From positions 1 through 11,471 of the forward strand of contig DNPC01000074.1 in NCBI GenBank assembly GCA_003501565.1: a stretch of DNA of 11,471 nt. The letters run 5' to 3'. A program made the translations under genes and the position numbers. The DNA is from Planctomycetaceae bacterium (lineage in GTDB: Bacteria > Planctomycetota > Planctomycetia > Pirellulales > Pirellulaceae). Position 1 is the first letter of the stretch, and every line of letters begins with the position of its first letter. Of this stretch, positions 7,112 to 11,471 are shown piece after piece. Below the pieces are notes generated by a model that saw only the letters and a list, made by a program, of their open reading frames with translations, ran no database searches and was not told the origin of the DNA.

Positions 7112-8464
7112 ATGCTCCCTTCAAATCGTTTTCTTGTCAGTCGCCCCTGCATCTACCTTTGGGCCGTTGCTCTACTAGCTACGTTTGGTGTGACGCAGTG
7201 TGATGGAGCGTGCCCTAACCAAGGAGTTGAGATACGACTTTCAGCTTCCGAATTTTTGGAAGGCGAAGCAATCGAACTGGAGATTACTGGATTGGATGCA
7301 GGTCAATCTGTGGCAATTCGTGCCAGTCGTTTTAGCAGCCGACGGAATTCTGTCTTTTCTAGCACAGCTTTGTATCGGAGTAATGCGGATGGACAGATTC
7401 GCCCCTTCTTGGACGAACCGGTCGTTGCAGCTTGGCGGGAACGGGATCCAGCGGGCATGTTCTGGTCTATGGAGCCAAACTCTGACGTCAGTACCGAACC
7501 TTTCGCAGATAAGAAATGGCGCGATATCCGACTACAGTTTGATTGGGATGTCGACGGCAGTTGGGATGCAGAGCGCTGGTTGGAGTTGGTGCTTTCCAAC
7601 AAGCCATTGCGAGAGCGGAAACTTGGCGAGGAGTTTCCAGGCAGTTTTCTACTTCGAGACACCAGCAACGAACCTCTTCCCGTGGTAATCGCGCTTGGCG
7701 GATCCGAGGGAGGCGATTCAGCAGCGCGGAGCATCGCTCCCAAACTCGCAGCCCGAGGATTTGCCTGCGTCGGAGTGCCCTATTATTCGCCGGCATGGGG
7801 AAACCAGCCACAGCAGTTTCCCGGCCTTCCGAAGGCCTTTGCGAATATCCCCCTGGACACGATTGAGAAGATCGTGGCATGGATTGAAACACAGGATGAT
7901 CTCGACCCGAATCGGATTGCACTTTACGGTGTTTCTAAAGGAGCGGAGATGGCACTCGCGGCTGCAAGTCGAATTGATCGCTTCGCAGCAGTTGCTGCAA
8001 TCGTTCCAAGTGATGTCATCTGGGAGGGCTGGGGTGCACAAGAAACTACCAGCTCCTTTAGTTGGCGCGGGAAGCCCCTGCCGTTTGTGCCCTACCTAGG
8101 CATGGGAGAAGAATTTGCGAAGTCTGGACGCAACCAAGCTGTCCGAATTCGCTTGCCGCACGATGCTGGTCGACTTGCAAACCCCGAACGGATTCAAGCA
8201 GCTTCCATTGATGTCGCTGCGATCAAGTGTCCCGTGTTTGTCGTTGGGGGTGATGAGGACAATACATGGGATTCTGGCGGTATGGCCCGTAACATTGCCG
8301 AACGTCGAACCACTGCGAAGCTCAAAACTGAGCTCATCGTATCTCAAGATGCTGGTCACCAATTGTCGGGCACAGCCTACACGAATCTTTCCCCAGCAGA
8401 TGCCCAGATGCGGATGAAGGCCTTTCCGGCACTAATCGATTTTCTGACGCAAAACTTAAAGTGA
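7112..8464 (+). CDS. Exported BAAT / acyl-CoA thioester hydrolase-like alpha/beta hydrolase
   Basis: This 450-residue protein has the architecture of the eukaryotic and bacterial BAAT/Acot family: a signal peptide (residues 1 to about 33), an N-terminal beta-sandwich like Bile_Hydr_Trans (about 38-145, beginning VEIRLSASEFLEGEAI), and a C-terminal alpha/beta-hydrolase domain like BAAT_C (about 165-450). The nucleophile elbow is GVSKG with Ser-275. The probable Asp is in GGDEDNTW (Asp-381 or 383), and His-416 is in DAGHQL. GGSEGG at 196-201 probably forms the oxyanion region. Ser rather than Cys as nucleophile fits the thioesterase members, not the bile-acid N-acyltransferase. The family acts on fatty acyl-CoA, but this copy seems exported, where acyl-CoA is not expected, so another ester or thioester may be the true substrate. 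The next gene follows after 76-79 nt on the same strand. The fold assignment is strong; the substrate is unknown. Confidence 0.88.
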   Translation: MLPSNRFLVSRPCIYLWAVALLATFGVTQCDGACPNQGVEIRLSASEFLEGEAIELEITGLDAGQSVAIRASRFSSRRNSVFSSTALYRSNADGQIRPFLDEPVVAAWRERDPAGMFWSMEPNSDVSTEPFADKKWRDIRLQFDWDVDGSWDAERWLELVLSNKPLRERKLGEEFPGSFLLRDTSNEPLPVVIALGGSEGGDSAARSIAPKLAARGFACVGVPYYSPAWGNQPQQFPGLPKAFANIPLDTIEKIVAWIETQDDLDPNRIALYGVSKGAEMALAAASRIDRFAAVAAIVPSDVIWEGWGAQETTSSFSWRGKPLPFVPYLGMGEEFAKSGRNQAVRIRLPHDAGRLANPERIQAASIDVAAIKCPVFVVGGDEDNTWDSGGMARNIAERRTTAKLKTELIVSQDAGHQLSGTAYTNLSPADAQMRMKAFPALIDFLTQNLK

Positions 8465-8543
8465 ACTCAGATCTAAGCGATCCTCACGACCAACGCGTAA
8501 TGGCAGCTTCCGACCTCTGGCGAGAATCTACTGAAGTCACGTG

Positions 8544-9851
8544 ATGCCTAAGCGACGCAATTTCCTCTCTTGCTTACCTGTTGGACTGAGCGGTTTTTCG
8601 ATGCCACGGCTCCTTGGTTCCGATGCTAGTTGGGAGCAATGGGGAGGCCCGACGCGCGACTTCCGCGTCAATCCGATCCCAGAAATGGAATCGTTGAAAC
8701 GTCCATCGACCGTCTGGCAACGGAGCCTCGGGCTCGGCCATTCCGCAATCGTTGCAAACGCCGATCATGGGTTCACGACGCATCTGGACGACAACCACGA
8801 TGTACTCACAAAATGGCGGATCGCCGACGGAAGAATCGCCTGGGAGTCGCGGCGCCGCGTGACCTATCACTCGCCAACGAAAGCCTACGATGGACCTCAC
8901 ACCACACCCGTCTTGTCGCGAAATCAGGTTTTGACTGTCAACAATGATGCTCTGGTGCGATCATTTGATATCGAGACGGGCAGGGAGCGTTGGAAGGTTG
9001 ACTTGAAGCAAACCTGTGGGACCACGCTTCCTCAATCCGGCTACGCGTCCAGTCCCTTAATTTGGCAAAACCTATTAATCGTGCCAACGCTTGGGATACC
9101 ACAGCCCAGTGAAACCGAACGATTTGCTCCCAACCTAGCGAATAGTGTGAAGACAGTTGTCCCTGGAGCTGTCGCGTTAGACCTACTAACGGGTGATGAG
9201 GTTTGGAGGACCGATACTTTTCGTTCTAGCCATAGCTCACCGGTACTTATCGAAGTCAATGATCAGCCGGTAATCGTGTTTCATGGGATGTTTGAGCTTC
9301 TAGGAATTGACCCGCGACAAGGAAACGTCTTGTTCCGGCAGTTGTTGCGAAAGAGCGCTGCTGACAACGTATCTTTCACGCCGATATGGGATCCCAGTCG
9401 CCAGCAGATTCTAATCAGTCACGGCTACTGCAATTTTGGCACCCAAGCAATTCGGCTGCAGAATACGGAAGGTGGCTGGAGTACAAACGTAGCTTGGACC
9501 AACCGGCGAATGCGTCTCGTCCACACTAATGCAGTCATGTTTGATGAGGTGCTTCTAGGTGCAAGCGAAAGCATAACGGCTGGCATTGATGTTCGTGACG
9601 GGACAACTCTCTTCCGCCAGCGTGGGTTTGGAGAAGGCAATTTTCTAGCCGTCGGTTCCGAGGTGTTGTTGATCAGCGAAAGTGGTGAATTGATCGCGGG
9701 TAAACCTGGCCGCGACGGCATCGAGCTGCTCTGGAGAATGCGGGTCTTCAAGGACCAGCCGGCTTGGACCGTTCCAACTCTGGTCGGCGATCGATTATTG
9801 TTGCGAAATGTGAGTCAATTGAAACAACTCAGGTTCCAATTTGTACCTTGA
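8544..9851 (+). CDS. Tat-exported PQQ-like beta-propeller protein
   Basis: This 435-residue protein starts at ATG 8544; GTG 8541 directly before it is an alternative. The N-terminus has a twin-arginine motif (KRRNFLS, residues 3-9) followed by a short hydrophobic stretch to about residue 24, so export through the Tat pathway is likely. The mature protein starts with WEQWGGPTRD, typical of PQQ-like propellers. Blade motifs of the form xxALDxxTGxxxW are visible near residues 90-103, 138-153, 210-223, 252-265 and 347-360, with a last one near 390-400. This fits a BamB/PQQ_2-type WD-like propeller. Whether it binds PQQ is not shown: no quinoprotein dehydrogenase catalytic set was recognised, and most planctomycete proteins of this type have unknown roles. 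It is 79 nt downstream of the hydrolase gene and could be co-transcribed with it. Its convergent neighbour lies on the other strand. Confidence 0.87.
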   Translation: MPKRRNFLSCLPVGLSGFSMPRLLGSDASWEQWGGPTRDFRVNPIPEMESLKRPSTVWQRSLGLGHSAIVANADHGFTTHLDDNHDVLTKWRIADGRIAWESRRRVTYHSPTKAYDGPHTTPVLSRNQVLTVNNDALVRSFDIETGRERWKVDLKQTCGTTLPQSGYASSPLIWQNLLIVPTLGIPQPSETERFAPNLANSVKTVVPGAVALDLLTGDEVWRTDTFRSSHSSPVLIEVNDQPVIVFHGMFELLGIDPRQGNVLFRQLLRKSAADNVSFTPIWDPSRQQILISHGYCNFGTQAIRLQNTEGGWSTNVAWTNRRMRLVHTNAVMFDEVLLGASESITAGIDVRDGTTLFRQRGFGEGNFLAVGSEVLLISESGELIAGKPGRDGIELLWRMRVFKDQPAWTVPTLVGDRLLLRNVSQLKQLRFQFVP

Positions 9852-9914
9852 AAATCGCTAGAGAGTTCTCGATGGACACAGATGCCAGAAGAATCCACTG
9901 AGAAAAACTAAGGG

Positions 9915-9943
9915 CTGCGTTTCTACGGAGACACACGTCGCAG
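9915..9943. terminator. Stem-loop in the convergent spacer
   Basis: CTGCG (9915-9919) pairs with CGCAG (9939-9943), with an inner TTTCT/AGACA-like partial stem. It lies between the ends of the propeller gene (9851) and the minus-strand gene (9949), where a shared terminator would be expected. There is no T tract, so this is tentative. Confidence 0.3.
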
Positions 9944-9948
9944 ACTGG

Positions 9949-10287
9949 TCAGATGGCAGACCAAGAGATGAGCCAGACGATGATAAGGATTGGAACCAAA
10001 AGCAAGAGATAGGTCCTGTACCGCGTATTCGGTTTTCGCTTTGAGCCTGCTTCAACTGAGAGCAAAACATCATACTCAGCACGAAAAAGCGTTGACGTTA
10101 GCCGGCGATACCTATAACGATATTCCCGGCTTGCCAAACGATGTACGAAGTAGTCGTTGTTTGGCCGTTCGTCTGTCACGATCTCGCCTCCGTCCAGAGG
10201 TCCACCTAGAAATCTGACAATGTAAAAGTCACCATTGCTTGTGGAGCTGAATGTCGGTTGACGGCCTTGCGATTCTTCAAAATTCAT
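9949..10287 (-). CDS. Small tail-anchored protein with a GGPLDG motif
   Basis: This is a 112-residue protein on the minus strand. The start is the ATG at 10287-10285, which has AGGA 8 nt upstream (10296-10299); a longer in-frame TTG start at 10305 adds only six residues. The soluble part contains YIVRFLGGPLDGGEI (residues 22-36) followed by an aromatic Arg/Tyr-rich beta-like segment (REYRYRYRR). The GGPLDG core with a following beta hairpin recurs in small uncharacterised proteins of bacteria and phages; this is from memory and not a search. Residues about 92-110 form one strongly hydrophobic C-terminal helix (LLLLVPILIIVWLISW), so the protein is probably tail-anchored with its N-terminus in the cytoplasm. 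The upstream small frame ends in an ATGA overlap with this start. The gene converges with the propeller gene. Function is unknown. Confidence 0.7.
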   Translation of the reverse strand: MNFEESQGRQPTFSSTSNGDFYIVRFLGGPLDGGEIVTDERPNNDYFVHRLASREYRYRYRRLTSTLFRAEYDVLLSVEAGSKRKPNTRYRTYLLLLVPILIIVWLISWSAI

Positions 10288-10382
10288 CGCGCCCATCCTA
10301 ACCAAGCATTCATTTCGTCAATGTCCATCGAACGTCCAAGATTCGGTATTTCTTCAATCTGGAAGAGCCGCCGTCCCATCAT
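10284..10382 (-). CDS. Possible 32-residue upstream ORF overlapping the GGPLDG gene start
   Basis: On the minus strand, ATG at 10382-10380 opens a 32-codon frame (with RRLFQIEEIPNLGR and MNAWLGWAR) whose TGA (10286-10284) overlaps the ATG of the next gene as ATGA. The same frame stays open further upstream without an ATG, so it could also be the tail of a decayed gene. There is no ribosome binding site. The ATGA overlap is the only real argument for it. Confidence 0.22.
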   Translation of the reverse strand: MMGRRLFQIEEIPNLGRSMDIDEMNAWLGWAR

Positions 10383-10827
10383 CGACGTCGGGCAGATCGT
10401 GCTTGCCCCGCGGGTCAAGTTGATACCCGCCAAATGACGAGCAGGACAACAAAGTGCGCGGTCGTGGGCGATAAAGCGTGCTATGGAGTACTTCTTGCCC
10501 TTTGCGGCAACTGAACACTCGGATCATATCCCACGTTAGTTCCTGATCAGACTTCAGCCGACTGAACGATTTCAACAGCTGGACTAATGCGTGGAACAGA
10601 AAACGCCTGTCGACTCGACGCTGATAGCTAGATCTACAGGCATTACGCGATTGTGTGGCATTCACGCAAAAATTGGCAGGCTGGCCTCAAGAGTGGATGT
10701 CAACTCGAACGCCAGAACTCCCATCTCTGTTAAGTCACCCGACTTTTCGCAGTTTAGCGTCTTTGAGCGGGTTCGATTGCAGCACGCGATTTCTGCTTGA
10801 TGCTGCACTTTCAATCACCGTTCGAGA
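10306..10827. other. About 520-bp stretch without a convincing gene
   Basis: The longest frame is 103 codons on the minus strand (GTG at 10665 to the stop at 10354). It begins NATQSRNACRSSYQRRVDRR and is Arg/Ser/Cys-rich without a recognisable domain or ribosome binding site. Plus-strand frames here are also unconvincing. Coding-like scraps appear in different frames, so the stretch may be decayed coding DNA. An inverted repeat GCCTGT/ACAGGC lies at 10605-10610 and 10636-10641. Confidence 0.45.
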
Positions 10828-11352
10828 ATGGTGGACGTGCATTCGTTCGCAACCGCTCTGCACAGCATGCCCGCTTATCGAGCTCTTGGACAATTCAACA
10901 GCGTTTAAGAAGCAAAACAAGCATTGCGGGCTCTGCTACAAGATGAGGTTGCTGCTTTGGTAGTGCGAAATCCTGAGACCGAATAGAACGATTGCGAGAA
11001 CTGGAGTCGGGTCGTGCATGCTGCGAAGTGGGCAGAGGATCGCCGAGAGCTTCAGGAACGCTACTTAGAGCTCACGCGTCACGAATTACCTGCCCGGGCT
11101 GCCCGCGATCACTGGCGTCTAAGTGAAGACCACTGCTTTATGCGGATCATTCTGGATCAGCTATTCCAGGACTGTTGGTACGATCATCTCGACAAGCGGT
11201 TGCCAGCCTACAAGCAGCTCAACAATGATCAGCTACGGAAAGCCATCGAGTTTGCCCAACAGATTCTGTCCGAGGGCTACCCGTTGCTCAACCGATGGAA
11301 CTTCGAGAGCCTTCAGTGGCGAATTGCTTATCGTAGACGGATCAAGAGCTAG
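10828..11352 (+). pseudogene. Conserved-looking small protein gene interrupted by two in-frame stops
   Basis: Reading one frame from ATG 10828 gives 174 codons to TAG 11350-11352, with internal stops TAA at 10906-10908 and TAG at 10984-10986. All three pieces look coding: VDVHSFATALHSMPAYRALG before the first stop, the amphipathic helix EAKQALRALLQDEVAALVVR between the stops, then NDCENWSRVVHAAKWAEDRR running straight into the intact 3' part. Since no frame change is needed, two nonsense substitutions are the simplest explanation, or sequence errors. The 3' part is still an open frame and is listed separately. I do not know the function of this protein. Confidence 0.5.
11014..11352 (+). CDS. 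Conserved small protein of unknown function (intact 3' portion)
   Basis: This is a 112-codon frame starting at GTG 11014, which has GGAG 7 nt upstream (11003-11006). It could therefore be a real start, by reinitiation or as the original start. The protein is mostly helical and charged (RELQERYLELTRHELPARAA), followed by a distinctive stretch DHCFMRIILDQLFQDCWYD (residues about 39-57) and a C-terminal part with LPAYKQL, a helix-rich QLRKAIEFAQQIL segment and NFESLQWR. The pattern of a His-Cys-Phe helix with Asp, then a Trp-Tyr-Asp and a Pro-Ala-Tyr motif looks like a conserved fold that I recall only vaguely from small uncharacterised bacterial proteins; no function can be assigned. The frame upstream is blocked by TAG 10984-10986 but continues as coding-like sequence beyond it, so this may be only the remnant of a longer gene. 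Confidence 0.6.
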   Translation: MHAAKWAEDRRELQERYLELTRHELPARAARDHWRLSEDHCFMRIILDQLFQDCWYDHLDKRLPAYKQLNNDQLRKAIEFAQQILSEGYPLLNRWNFESLQWRIAYRRRIKS

Positions 11353-11471
11353 CACCGGTGCTGTGTTCTCTGTCGTTACTGCAAACGACACGGGACGGAA
11401 GCCCCAGGTGGTTCCGTGATTCTGCTACAGCTGTCTTCACTACCTCCTGCGATCGTCGCCCATATCTCTCT
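11353..11471. other. Right-end sequence with no supported gene
   Basis: This is 119 nt after the last stop. No frame, hairpin with a T tract or promoter could be supported. Confidence 0.4.

Noticed and set aside
7303..7922. Two antisense frames of about 145 codons
   Set aside because: Both lie inside the hydrolase gene, which has clear domain motifs, and are Arg/Ser-rich shadows.
10605..10641. Inverted repeat GCCTGT/ACAGGC as an IS end or regulatory site
   Set aside because: It has only 6 bp with a 25-nt loop and no nearby transposase or target duplication; chance is likely.
10655..10963. 102-codon plus-strand frame with Cys-rich end
   Set aside because: It overlaps, in another frame, the coding-like 5' part of the interrupted gene and has no recognisable motif.
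10906..10986. Idea that all three interrupting stops (TGA, TAA, TAG) come from C-to-T changes
   Set aside because: Every stop codon is one C-to-T change from a sense codon (CGA, CAA, CAG), so the pattern carries no information without homologues.

Overview
The window reads as chromosomal DNA of a planctomycete, probably in the Rhodopirellula/Pirellulaceae range. This is an inference from gene content and style: exported proteins of unknown function, a Tat-type PQQ-like beta-propeller protein, HEAT-repeat lipoproteins, mixed ATG/GTG starts, moderate GC and long gene-poor spacers. No 16S, tRNA, IS element or CRISPR array was seen, so the assignment is not proven.

Layout. (1) Positions 1-4605 hold a plus-strand operon of three exported proteins. 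The first is a beta-rich protein with EF-hand-like calcium loops, cut by the window start and apparently interrupted near its end by an in-frame TGA. It is followed by two adjacent alpha-helical repeat proteins whose C-termini look paralogous. Junctions are 2-5 nt once the first gene is read through its stop, and each downstream gene has a GAGGA ribosome binding site inside the end of the gene before it. (2) Positions 4842-6128 encode a HEAT-repeat lipoprotein, followed by a small two-helix membrane protein (6213-6503) whose stop codon sits inside a 4 x 14-bp tandem repeat. (3) Positions 6548-7111 are gene-free but contain a dense run of potential RNA stem-loops with a T8 tract. (4) Positions 7112-9851 hold an exported BAAT/acyl-CoA-thioesterase-like alpha/beta hydrolase with a Ser-Asp-His triad, then a PQQ-like beta-propeller protein with a twin-arginine signal. 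(5) Convergent to it, on the minus strand, is a small tail-anchored protein with a GGPLDG motif, preceded by a poorly coding stretch. (6) The right end carries a conserved-looking small protein gene whose 5' part is broken by two in-frame stops (TAA, TAG).

Most products are predicted to act outside the cytoplasmic membrane (Sec, lipoprotein or Tat signals). Nothing here reveals a common pathway. The strongest leads are the three-gene operon of unfamiliar exported proteins, the two genes broken by in-frame stops at the two flanks, the exported thioesterase-like enzyme, and the hairpin-rich spacer. No defence system or other clearly new system was identified.
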